DNA of 64,000 nt from Laetiporus sulphureus 93-53. Lineage: Eukaryota > Basidiomycota > Agaricomycetes > Polyporales > Laetiporaceae. Location of the stretch: contig NW_024468517.1 in the NCBI RefSeq assembly GCF_001632365.1, positions 254,145-318,144 on the forward strand. Direction: 5' to 3'. Both the position numbers and the translations under genes were made by a program. Positions within the stretch are counted from its first letter, which is position 1. Every line of letters begins with the position of its first letter. Of this stretch, positions 47,890 to 57,507 are shown one piece after another. The notes beneath the pieces were generated by a model, which was not told where the DNA came from, made no database searches, and saw only the letters and a program-made list of their open reading frames with translations.

Positions 47890-48144
47890 CTACTGCAGAG
47901 AAGATCCTACTCCTGGGGGTCCTCCAGCACTGCCTGTGTTTATCAGGGGGTAATGCTCACTGGGGCTGCCTGCCTTGTTCCGACGAGTGGGAGTGGTCAT
48001 GATGACTGGTCTTGGGGCCCTCATTGGGCAGTATTGTGGGCTTGGGCCTATGAATGGCCTGCTGGGGTAGTCGTCAATGTCAGAGCCAGCATCCTGCTGA
48101 TTGTTCAGAGCATCAAGAGTGTCATTGGCAGATCCTGCCTGCAT
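47890..48144 (-). pseudogene. Gag-like reading frame of the old LTR element
   Basis: An ATG at 48144, 195 nt inside the right LTR, opens 84 codons (MQAGSANDTLDALNNQQDAG, then DDYPSRPFIGPSPQYCP) before a TAG. Position and orientation suit the start of gag in a minus-strand LTR element. There is no diagnostic domain, so the call rests on position. Confidence 0.4.
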
Positions 48145-48338
48145 GGTGCCAAGTGCCCAATGTCACCAGTTCTTGATTTATCGATAAAGGGAAAGGGAAA
48201 GGGGTGCGTGAAGTGGCAAAGAAGGGTGGATGCAATGAACTAGCAATCATGAAGAAGAGGGTATGATGGTTGCTAATGAGAAGTCCAGGCTGAGGCGGTG
48301 ACCAGTGTTCACAGTCCTAAGGGAGTAGTTTCAAGTTA

Positions 48339-48811
48339 TGTTATAGATCCAAAGAACCTGCACAATCCACTCTCACCTGACCTGCCAGAGTCCTTTGGCT
48401 CAAGTAGAAGGGGTGAAGATCTAACTCGAAACTGGGGAGTAGGCCCCAGCTCGAGCCAGTATATATATTAGTGGAGTAGGACCCCTGGTACTGGGGAGAA
48501 GCCCAGTGGTACCCTAATACACAAGATTAGGCCATAGTGGTGTGCTATGGTGTGCTATAATGTAGCTAAGTCCAGACGATTTCATAAGAGCCTTGGTGCT
48601 ACTACATGGTCTAGATTTATGATGTCACTATGATGTAGGGTCATGTAACTGATACATGTTCGAGGGATGTCCGAATGTTCCTGTGGTGTGGGCATCCTAC
48701 AGTATGAGAGCCATGTGGTAAGTCCTCATATAGTAAGGGTATATGGTGAAGTGATCCAGGCATCCTATTCTTGGAGCACCTAGAAGGTGGTTACAAATGA
48801 TGATCGTAACA
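48339..48811 (-). repeat. LTR, right copy of old element
   Basis: The 473-bp partner of 38943-39410, in the same orientation, ending GATCGTAACA. The sequence to its left would hold the primer site on the minus strand (TAACTTGAAACTACTCCC); I cannot match this to a named tRNA. Confidence 0.85.
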
Positions 48812-48953
48812 CTATGGCTGGCTTGCACCTGTGGTGACAAAGGACTTTTGCACGATGGTGATCCTTGACAACATACATCTTTCGACTTTCCATCTTTCTT
48901 CTCTGACAACTTTCATCTGACTGCCCTTCTGTACCCTACTCCTACTGTCACAA

Positions 48954-49633
48954 TGTCACAGCACTAGCTGGGCACAAGATCCAAAAGACCAAAAAAGGAC
49001 AGTCATGTGATGTGCTGCCCTGTCCCCCAGAACCCTAGCTGGCTGTTTAAGTCAAAAGCCAAAAGTGACTTACTGATGAGGAGCACACAGGAAAGGTGAT
49101 GAGAAATATAATGGAGCTGATTAGGCTCAGTGGAGTGGCTACTATGGTAGATGAGGAGAAACAATCTGAGGTTTTGTTCTCTACATGGTTGGTCTTATAT
49201 ACACATACAGGAGCCTAATTACATAACCTTCATCATACCACTACTACCAAATAGATGATTGGCTATCTTTGTATCTAGGCAACTATACTATATGTGGAAC
49301 AATAGGTGGGACGATCTATCCTAAACTAGAATAATAAGTGGGAAGATCGGTCTTCATCTGTAACAATGGTGAGACAACTGTTCTCATTGTGGCAATGGCT
49401 AAACTATTAGCAGATTGCTAAAATGATTCTCAACAATAGTCCTTGATCTCTTTGTTCTCAAATGGGTGCCACTATTGTATCCTGAAATAAACTGATCTGA
49501 AACTATCATCTGAGGATCCGGATCTGAACATGTGATGTGAACTATCACTTGATCACTACACGTCTGTGGCATGTGATGCCTCGTGACATGTGAAATGTCA
49601 CATGAGGACATGTGGTGAAGAAATACAGTGACA
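48954..49633 (-). repeat. 3' LTR of a truncated dUTPase-Gypsy element
   Basis: A 680-bp LTR, TGTCACAGCACTAGC...CAGTGACA, of the same family as the 53445-61621 element. It is followed on its right by CTACCCCCCTCTCAAGACTC, the complement of the same polypurine tract, so it is a 3' LTR of a minus-strand element. Confidence 0.88.
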
Positions 49634-49845
49634 CTACCCCCCTCTCAAGACTCATCGTCTCGAGAAGCCAAAATTTTTTGATTCTCTCATAGTTGATCGC
49701 AGTGGTCTGTAGTTATTGGAAGGGAGCCCTTTAGCACAGTGCTCAAAAATGATTTAGACAATCTTGTTTCCTACTGCAACTGTATGTACGAAGTCCATAT
49801 TGTTAATTAACATGACCTTGAGTTCCTGTTATGAAGTGTTCTTTG
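49634..49845 (-). pseudogene. C-terminal dUTPase remnant of the truncated Gypsy copy
   Basis: Minus-strand reading just inside the LTR gives ELKVMLINNMDFVHTVAVGN, IIFEHCAKGLPSNNYRPLRS and ESKNFGFSRR. It aligns residue for residue with the dUTPase end of the full-length copy (ELKVVLINTTDFVFLVKPGD, IIFEYYIEGLPSRSYQPLRA, ENKGFGSSG). One in-frame stop and loss of the GDRIAQ core show decay. The copy is cut off near 49845. Confidence 0.7.
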
Positions 49846-49983
49846 TCAACCTTCAATCCTGTGTGCTTTCTCACATGGACTAGCCCATGTTTCAATGGGT
49901 GAGACCTGGGTATATAGGCAATACCGAGTCCCCGATAGTCAACCCTGACTATAACTGTTGTTTATAGTGAATTCAGTGATCAG

Positions 49984-50667
49984 TATCACAGTATTTCTTC
50001 ACCACATGTTCTCACGTGTCACGTTTCACCAGACAACCTATATATGGAACATAGATACACTTAGTTTACATTTATCATTTCATTTCATCTTATATATCAT
50101 GTGACAGATCGGCCATCAGCCTTACTATATATATAAACACATCACGTGACTCAGCCATTGGCCATCGGCCCCGACACTGACCCTGACTAAGTCGCTCAGT
50201 CAGCTTATCTCGGCTTCAGTCATCCACACCAAATGACTCAGGTAGCACCATCCAGAGCTCCGTCATGCTGCACTATTCATAGGCACCAATCATATTATCA
50301 GAAACACATCGTACGATGATAATGCTAGCCAATGGGCACTGTGGAAGGTACTTATGTAAGTACTATACAGTAGCATTCCTCACATGTATATAAGACCAGG
50401 GTGGATGGGAGACAGACCTCAGTCTTATTCTCCTTCATCCACCGTAACAGCTACTACAGGCCTAACAAGCCTAATACATCTATTCACATCACATAGCCTC
50501 GCTCGCCACCCAGCTCTGCCACATAAACCAGTTAGTATAAGTGTCAACTGAAGAGGCTTGCTCATCGACAGACTTGTCGTACAGACCATTCGGTCTTTTA
50601 CTTCAGAGTAACCTTTGAGGGACTGGGGTTTTAGTTTGTCTATCTTTGTCTACGATGATCCATGACA
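49984..50667 (+). repeat. 5' LTR of a truncated Gypsy element on the plus strand
   Basis: A 684-bp LTR starting TATCACAG (decayed TGTCACAG) and ending GATCCATGACA, with TGTATATAAGACC near 50.39 kb. It is homologous throughout to the reverse complement of 48954-49633. The sequence after it (TTAAAATAAGACTGAAC) aligns with the region after the 5' LTR of the full-length Gypsy (TTAGAAACAATCTGAC). Confidence 0.82.
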
Positions 50668-51473
50668 TTAAAATAAGACTGAACTTTTGTTGCCCCCGCT
50701 AGTGTCCAACACTAGTGGCCGCTTCTTTTCAGTGCAAGCAGTTTCAGCTGTAGTGTGTGGCTTTTTTGACACATTCATACATACATCAACCTCTATCAGG
50801 CATGAGCCTCAGCAAGACTCTGAGAAGCCCAAGGCACTCAAGCACAAGGCCATCCCAAGAATCGATCTCGCCACACAAGACAAGCGGCAGAGAACCAACA
50901 AGGAGCGAGGAAGGCTCTTTGCTATCACATCCCTAGATGCATCTTCTACAGATCACCAGTGCACAGCAGCTTGGGTCATAGACACAACCCACATCATGCA
51001 ACGAGGAATCATCAGACGTCCTCGCAGTCACACCCTGCTGCTTGAACGCTACTGACCTAAAGCAGGTCATCTCACTACCAGTGATCGCAAGCCAGCACCA
51101 CCTCCAGAACTCATCACCTCAAATGCAGTCCCTCCCCCCATCATCGCTCCCATTGCAGTTCGGCCCCTACTGAACTTTGTAAAGAAGAACACGGTCACCA
51201 GACCCATATGCCCACTCCCATCCAGAGTCAGGCCAACGCTCCACCACGAGACACTCACAAAGCAAGTAGACGCAACTTGCTTCAGACCTCAGCCTCTACT
51301 ACAAGGCTTCAAGGATCATCTTGACGACTATCAGTTCGACTGGGTCTATCACTTGACAAGAGAGTTAGACACAGCCAGTGTGCACCTACACAGTGGGATG
51401 CACACTTTCACATTCATCAAGAAGCAAGTAATCAATATGGCCTGTTTAGAGATAGGAAGTGTCAGCTTCAACA
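50668..51473 (+). pseudogene. Gypsy upstream-of-gag coding region (truncated copy)
   Basis: Plus-strand frames give EPQQDSEKPKALKHKAIPRI, DKRQRTNKERGRLFAITSLD, APPPELITSNAVPPPIIAPI, VRPTLHHETLTKQVDATCFR and LHSGMHTFTFIKKQVINMAC. Each aligns with the minus-strand region 60083-60863 of the full-length element, with differences often at third codon positions. Frame changes occur near 51.05 kb. Homology ends near 51473, just before a hairpin. Confidence 0.72.
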
Positions 51474-51490
51474 CCTGGACCTCACATTTA

Positions 51491-51545
51491 TCCGGCCTAC
51501 TTAGGTTGCCACACGGACCCGGCTTGGCAACCTAAGTAGGCCGGA
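51491..51545. repeat. Perfect inverted repeat, 21-bp arms, 13-bp loop
   Basis: Arms 51491-51511 and 51525-51545 are exact inverse copies (core GGCCTACTTAGGTTGCC), with loop CACGGACCCGGCT at 51512-51524. It sits exactly where the Gypsy gag homology stops. It could be the end structure of another element or a cruciform-forming scar; the role is unknown. Confidence 0.95.
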
Positions 51546-52091
51546 AAGCACGCTCCCCTCCCACTGCCAGTAGCACCATAGATACCACGGACTGTTTCCT
51601 GTTATAGTAAATTATAATTCCATCGCTGAGATAATTATACCTGTGGCTGATCGTGGACGATCGGGAACTGACAAGGTCATCCCTGGTCCCAAAGAGGCTT
51701 GTGGCCACCACTCTGGTGTGCCACACTTCTGGGCCGCATCAGGAACTGGTGCTCGCTGCATCAGCATGTGCGCCCATCGCTGCTGACAGCGATGACGATG
51801 TTTCCCGCCCCTATACATTATTCTGCATTGTTTTCTTTCACCTTTTTTTCATTCATAGTCTGTATACCTCACCCGATGTGGGCCCACTACATGTTATGGT
51901 CGTGAGTCATGGTGTGCATGAGTGCTCACCATCACTGATGGCGACGAGCATAACTATGACTGTCGAGCTATTGTCGTTGCTGTTGGTGATAATGAGGATG
52001 CATTACATACCGCTTATGTTGACTTCAATGCACTTTGTCACACTATAGAGCTGAAGATATGCACATAGAGATAATGAAGCTGACATTTGAG
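51546..52091. other. Unassigned sequence downstream of the orphan gene remnant
   Basis: About 550 bp with a 131-codon plus frame (51653-52048) that I do not recognise. It may be the 3' flank of the minus-strand orphan gene or part of another degraded element. Confidence 0.35.
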
Positions 52092-53444
52092 TTACTGAAT
52101 TACACAAAACAACCCTGTGCCATGGAGAAATGAACGGAGCAGGCCTGTACTGTAGTATGCATTACAGCCCCAATCCTCCCTCAAGCTTTTGCAGCTGCTA
52201 CGGGGCGATGTTCTCCACTCGCACTTGCTTGGCCCCTTTTGTGGCCCTTGCTTGGTTCCCTTGTCAGATCGTGGCTTTCTTGCAGTCTTCACAATTGGTA
52301 GTGCAGAGCTGTTAGTCGAGGATACGACATTGATATTGAAGACACTTGTGAATGGCTGCCCAGATGTCTTGCATCATTTGTTGAGTCCAGTGGGAGCACT
52401 GGCAGTATGATCAGCAGTGATGGAAGCAGTAGTGATAGGAGCAGCAGCAATGGAGGTGGCAGTGATGAGAGCGGCAGCGACGGGAGCGATGGTGACAGGA
52501 GCAGTGGTGATGAGAGCAGGAGTGGCAGTGACGGCAGTAGCGATGGTAATGGCAGCCTCGTTGGTAGTGGAAAGGTTCATGCTCATGACGGAGGGATTGT
52601 GGATGTAGTTGCGAGTCTGCACCATGCAGGTGTCAACATTGTCGATGTCGTTGTCATTGTCGTCACCATGCATCTCTGTCATCTTGGCATTGAATCGTGC
52701 GGTCTGCCACTGCTCAAACTCCTCATTGGATAAGTATTTCCAGTACATTGCACCTGATTCCCATGCACGAAGGAGAAGCTCGAGCTCTGTCTTGGAGCCA
52801 ACATCACTAGGGCAGCAGAACTTTTTGAGAGGGTAATTGACAATCGTTAGGTGGTACTTGGCTGTCATAACATCTTCGAAGTTCTAGTAGATTATGCGCT
52901 TGATGGGGATGGGTGGTATCTCATCTTGTGCACATCAGCCAATGCTCAGAATATAGATAGAGAACTTACTAGCTTTTGCGAGGACAATCTCGGAGAGCCT
53001 TGCCTTTAGATGAAGTGTTTGTTGCACATGATTACCAATGAAGCCTGCATGAATGCTATCAGAACACAGCAAGATATGCGATCAGGATGTGACACACCTT
53101 CTATTCCGGAGATCACAAAACCCTCCATCTGCACTGCATAGTTAGCAATTGAAGTCTTTGTCATCATCTCCAGGTAGTCTGCGAGGCGCTGATTGCTGTA
53201 AAATATGAGAGGGTTGTTGAAGTGTTCAGAGTTCGTCCGGACTGTCATTAGGAGGCTGTCAACATCAGTACATGCACTAAGAGCCTGCAACTGCTTAATC
53301 TCGTTAGCACCATATGCGTATCAAATAATCGGTTACTTACCTCATGCTGAATGCCTGTCAACGTTGCCTGAGCATTTGAAAATGCTCCGAGTGCTACGTT
53401 GTGCTTGGTGTACTTTTTCATGTTGCGCTGTGCCTCTAAGTTCT

Positions 53445-54148
53445 TGTCACGGTCGCACCAGACAAGAGATCAAAAAGACTAAAAAAGGGCAATTACGTGG
53501 AACGTGCAGCCCTGATCCTCCTGATCCCAATTGTGGTGCAAGAGCCTAAGACTTACTGGTCAAGGTGGCAGGTGCAGGAATGGGGTAAGAGATATATGGT
53601 GGAGCTAGTGAGCTCAGTAGAGTGCTACGATAGTAGACGAGGAGAAACAATCTGAAGTTTTGTCCTCTACATGGCTGGTCTTATATACACATACAGCGGG
53701 CTATGTTACCTAAGCTACCTGTCTACAGGTATAAGCTAATGGCCGTACATGAAACAATAGGATGTCCGGAAGTAGAACAATAAGTGGGAAGATCGATGGT
53801 TGCCGCAGTAATGCGTGTGCACATCGTGCCTATCTTGGTTTTCCTTTTGTTCTCCGGTGTGAACATCGTGCCTATCTAGGCTTCTGGCTAAACTAATAGG
53901 AAGCAGAAGGCCGATGTATTAACAATAGTCCTTGTTCCCTTTGTTCTCAAATGGGTGCCTCTATTGTATCCTGGAATAGACAGGTCCGACCGTATCATAC
54001 GCGAGTCTGGACCATAACATGTGATGTGGACTATCACCTGATCTCTACGCATCACATCTGTGGCTGAGTGGCATGAGATATTGGTGAAGCACGTGATCTG
54101 TGGCGTGAGAAAAGTCACGTGCGGACTTTGTGGCAAAAATCTGTGACA
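53445..54148 (-). repeat. Gypsy 3' LTR
   Basis: 704 bp, TGTCACGG...TCTGTGACA. Contains a GTGTATATAAGACC promoter-like box on the minus strand, several CACGTG motifs (for example AAGCACGTGATC and AGTCACGTGCGG), and is nearly identical to 60919-61621. Confidence 0.95.
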
Positions 54149-54166
54149 CTACCCCCCCCTCTCAAA
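54149..54166 (-). promoter_or_regulatory. Gypsy polypurine tract
   Basis: The coding strand reads GAGAGGGGGGGTAG immediately before the TGTCACAG start of the 3' LTR. It directly follows the dUTPase stop codon by under 20 nt and is conserved in the copy at 49634. Confidence 0.8.
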
Positions 54167-54168
54167 GC

Positions 54169-54560
54169 TCATTGTCCCGAGGAGCCAAAACCTTTATTTT
54201 CCCTTCTAGTTGCTCGCAACGGTTGGTAACTCCGGGAGGGAAGCCCTTCGATGTAATACTCGAAGATTATCTGGGCTATCCGGTCTCCTGGTTTGACCAA
54301 AAAGACAAAATCCGTTGTGTTAATCAGTACGACCTTGAGTTCTCCAGTGTAATCAGGGTCAACGACTCCTGCGCCCACATCAATTCCTCATGCAGCAAGT
54401 CCATTGCATGGAGCTATTCATGTGTAGGTATGTTTGGGAGGGTCAATTGTGACTCCCATTCCTACCACAGCTCGTGAATGCGGAGGGATTTCGTGCATTT
54501 CTGCTGCATAAATATCCCATCCTGCTGCTTCATTTGAGGATTTTTTCAGTGATTTGGCGA
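54169..54560 (-). pseudogene. dUTPase domain at the C-terminus of Gypsy Pol (two in-frame stops)
   Basis: dUTPases hydrolyse dUTP to dUMP and keep uracil out of DNA. In one frame continuous with Pol, motif I reads [20 protein letters not shown]. Motif II is decayed to IAPCNGLAA (usual form R-I-A-P-R-S-G-L-A). Motif III is GIDVGAGVVDPDYTGELKV with the catalytic-type Asp and Tyr-stacking region. Motif IV is GDRIAQIIFE and motif V is NKGFGSSG at the very end. Two TGA codons sit where CGA (Arg) is expected, before IAP and before GID. The domain follows the chromodomain by about 50 residues and ends next to the polypurine tract. Confidence 0.85.
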
Positions 54561-57507
54561 GGTCCGTCATTTTATGATAAAGGAAGAACTCGTCCGGATG
54601 GTCAGACATATTGATTCTGTGTGTGGAGATCGGTGCAACTTCATACAAGGATAATTCGAAGCATTTTCCACCAAAGGTGACGACCCTGATTGGTGCTTTG
54701 GCTGCATCTGGGTGTTGCTGGTGAAATTCTTGAAGAAGCTCATCAGCGTTGGTAAGATTTGTTCGGGGTTCCCATGTATCGTCGGAATGGTCATAGCCTT
54801 TCCATTTGACGAGGTATTGGACCCTTCCCCTTATGACCTTCGAGTCTAGTATTTCTTCAACTTCAAATTCTGGTTCTCCTTCGATTTCTATAGCTGGGGG
54901 CTTTGGGGGTTCACAGTTTGTGACTGTGTCTTGATGGTACATGATCAATTTGCTAGCATGGAAGACCAGGTGGACCTTCATTTGCTTGGGCAGTTCCAGT
55001 TTGAATGTGACTGGGCCTAGCTTTTGAAGTACTTTATAAGGTCCGAAGTTTTGTGTGCCTAGCTTCGCGGATTTGACTTTTACTCGGAGGTCTTTTCCCT
55101 TGAGTAGTACTAGATCTCTGACTTTGAATGGGACTTCTCCCTTTTTCTCATCAAAATACCATTTCATCCGTGAAGCTGAAACTTCCAATGCTGCCTTTGC
55201 CTGTTCTTGTGCCTCGGAGCGGTGGGCAAATAGATGTTCCAAAGAGGGATGATGTATTGATTCGTGTATGTCTGGTGCCATTTTTGGATGTCGGCCATAT
55301 TCGACGAAGAATGGGGAAAGTGCGGTGGACTCATGGGTCTGATTATTGTATGAGAATTCTGCCATTGGCAGGTAATAGACCCAATCATTTTGCCTGTGGT
55401 TACAGTACATGTGGAGATACTGTTCCAACACCTGGTTAACCCTTTCTGTCTGGCCATCTGTCTGGGGATGGTATGCTGTAGACATTGTTGACCTTATGCC
55501 GAGCTTCTGGCAGAACTCCTGGAATAGTTTGCTTGCAAATTGAGTACCTCTGTCTGAGATAATCTGGCACGGCAATCCATGAAGTTTGAAGACTTCATTA
55601 TAAAATATGTTAGCGACTTGCGATGACGTGACTGTATCATCCGTTGCATAAAAGTGCGCTCGCTTCATGAGTCTGTCTACGACGACAAGTATTGCCATCT
55701 TCTTTTCTCCCCTAAAGTCCGTGGCTGGAGGAATTTGAGTGATGAGATCGACTGTGATGATTTCCCATGATCCTCCTGGTACCTCATTGGGTTGTAATAG
55801 TCTGTATGGTTTTTCCCTTGAGTACTTGTTGCGTTGACAACTGTCACAACCTTGTACGTATTGTTTAACCATTACAGACATTCCTGGCCACCAATAATTC
55901 CGAGTAATAAGCTCCAACGTCTTGAACCTGCCGGGGTGTCCGGCTGGTAAGGTATCGTGATGGAGTTTTATTAGGTCAAGGCATAGCTGTTGATCCTTGG
56001 GGACATAAACCTTTCCGCGATGGAGTAGCAGTCCGTGCTCAAAGTCCCATTCTGTGAGGTTTTTTCCAAATTCGCGCTGTCCTGTAGTCAAAAGCGCACG
56101 ATAATCCTTGGTCATCGTGTCGTCTGTGAGTGCCTTCTTAATCCTTTCCAGTAGTTGAGCATCATCAACTTCAGATGTGTGAGCGGGTCGAATCGCATTG
56201 ATAGCGAAAACTTCAGGTTTTAACAGCATTTGATTTAAATTGTCGCTGTCCACCCCCCTCTCATGGTCTGGCCTCCTGGACAGAGGATCGGCACGTAGCA
56301 TAGTCTTTCCAGGTCGGTGACTAAGTACAAAATTAAAGTGTGTGAGGAATAATGACCAGCATGCTTGGCACCAGGATAATTTCTGTGCCTGACGGAAGTA
56401 TGTAAGGTTGAGATGGTCTGACCAAATCTCAATGGGTTCTGGATGTCCTTCTAAATAGTGCCGGTATTCTTCTAGTGCCTGAATAATAGCAAGCATCTCT
56501 TTGTCGTAAATCTCGTAGTTCTGCTCATGTTCGTTGAGTGACTTAGAGTAGTATGCGACTGGATGCCATAGCTTGTCCTCTCCTAGTTGTTCGAGTACTG
56601 CACCAGATGCGTAGTCTGAAGAGTCTGTCTCTAGACGGTATGGTGCAGTGTCGTTGGGGTGTTGTAAGATCAGGGCTGAGATGAACGCCATTTTGAGTGC
56701 ACTGAAGGCTTGGTCTTGCTCTTCCTTCCATTGCCAGGGCACGTCCTTACAGGTGAGAAGTGTTAAGGGTCGTGCGAGTTTTGCAAAGTCCTTTATAAAT
56801 CGCCTGTAGAAATTCACGAATCCTAAAAAGGCCTGTACTTGTTTGACCTTAGTAGGAGCGGGCCAGCCAAGTACACCTTCAACTTTAGCAGGGTCCATCT
56901 GTACCGAGTTCTTGCTGATGATCATGCCAAGATACTCGATCGAGGACTGTTCAAAGAAGCATTTCTCCAGTTTGGCATATAAGTCATTGTCCCAGAGGCA
57001 CTGTAGAACTGCTTTTACTAGTCGTCGGTGTTCTTCGAGATCGTCCATAAATATGAGGATGTCGTCTAGGTAGACTACCACCTTTTCAGTGTGAATCAAG
57101 TCTTCGAGGACTGTATTCATCATTGTTTGGAAGGTGCTAGGAGCATTGCAGAAACCGAAGTACATTACAGTGGGTTCGAAGAGGCCACAATGTGTGATGA
57201 AGGTGGCTTTTTCTTCGTCTCCCTCCCTAATCCTTATGTTGTTGAACCCCCATCTCAGATCAAGCTTCATAAATATACTAGCATATGAGAGTCTGTCGAT
57301 GAGGTCCGAAATGCGTGGGATGGGGAACTTGTTCTTCTTTGTGACTGCATTGAGGTTCCTGTAGCCTTGTACAAGCCTCAGTGATCCGTCTTTCTTTTTG
57401 ACGAAGAAGACGGGTGCTGCGGTTGGACTTCTTGATCTTTTGATGTAACCTTTGGCCAACTCTTGGTCTATCCACGTGTCGAGCGAATTTCTTTCCTGTA
57501 GGTTCAT
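54418..57507 (-). pseudogene. Gypsy Pol: RT, RNase H, integrase, chromodomain
   Basis: A 1029-codon open frame. RT has [37 protein letters not shown] and the catalytic [10 protein letters not shown]. RNase H has [18 protein letters not shown]. The integrase zinc finger has [13 protein letters not shown]...[10 protein letters not shown]. The catalytic core has [23 protein letters not shown] and [18 protein letters not shown]. The GPY-like end is [20 protein letters not shown]. The chromodomain is [20 protein letters not shown] with [15 protein letters not shown]. Chromodomains of this class can direct insertion to methylated-histone chromatin. The frame stops at the first TGA of the dUTPase. 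Confidence 0.93.

Larger units (their letters stand above)
38943..48811 (-). mobile_element. Old, heavily decayed LTR retrotransposon containing three solo LTRs
   Basis: Two direct repeats (38943-39410 and 48339-48811) with TGTTATRGATC...GATCRTAACA ends could be the LTRs of one element. The sequence after the left copy (GTACCCCCATCC) mirrors the polypurine tract of the Gypsy at 53445, implying minus orientation. A gag-like ATG lies 195 nt inside the right copy. Subtracting three younger solo LTRs leaves an internal part of about 6.2 kb, a normal size. The outer flanks CTACA and CTATG share only three of five bases, so pairing is inferred, not proven. Confidence 0.6.

Noticed and set aside
47485..48243. 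Plus-strand frames of 72 and 177 codons
   Set aside because: They are Cys/Trp-rich without a family match and are antisense to the gag-like start of the old LTR element.
52407..52733. A Ser/Gly/Asp-rich plus-strand frame resembling a low-complexity protein
   Set aside because: It is the complement of the Ala/Thr-rich tail of the minus-strand orphan gene; the low complexity arises from the same repeats.
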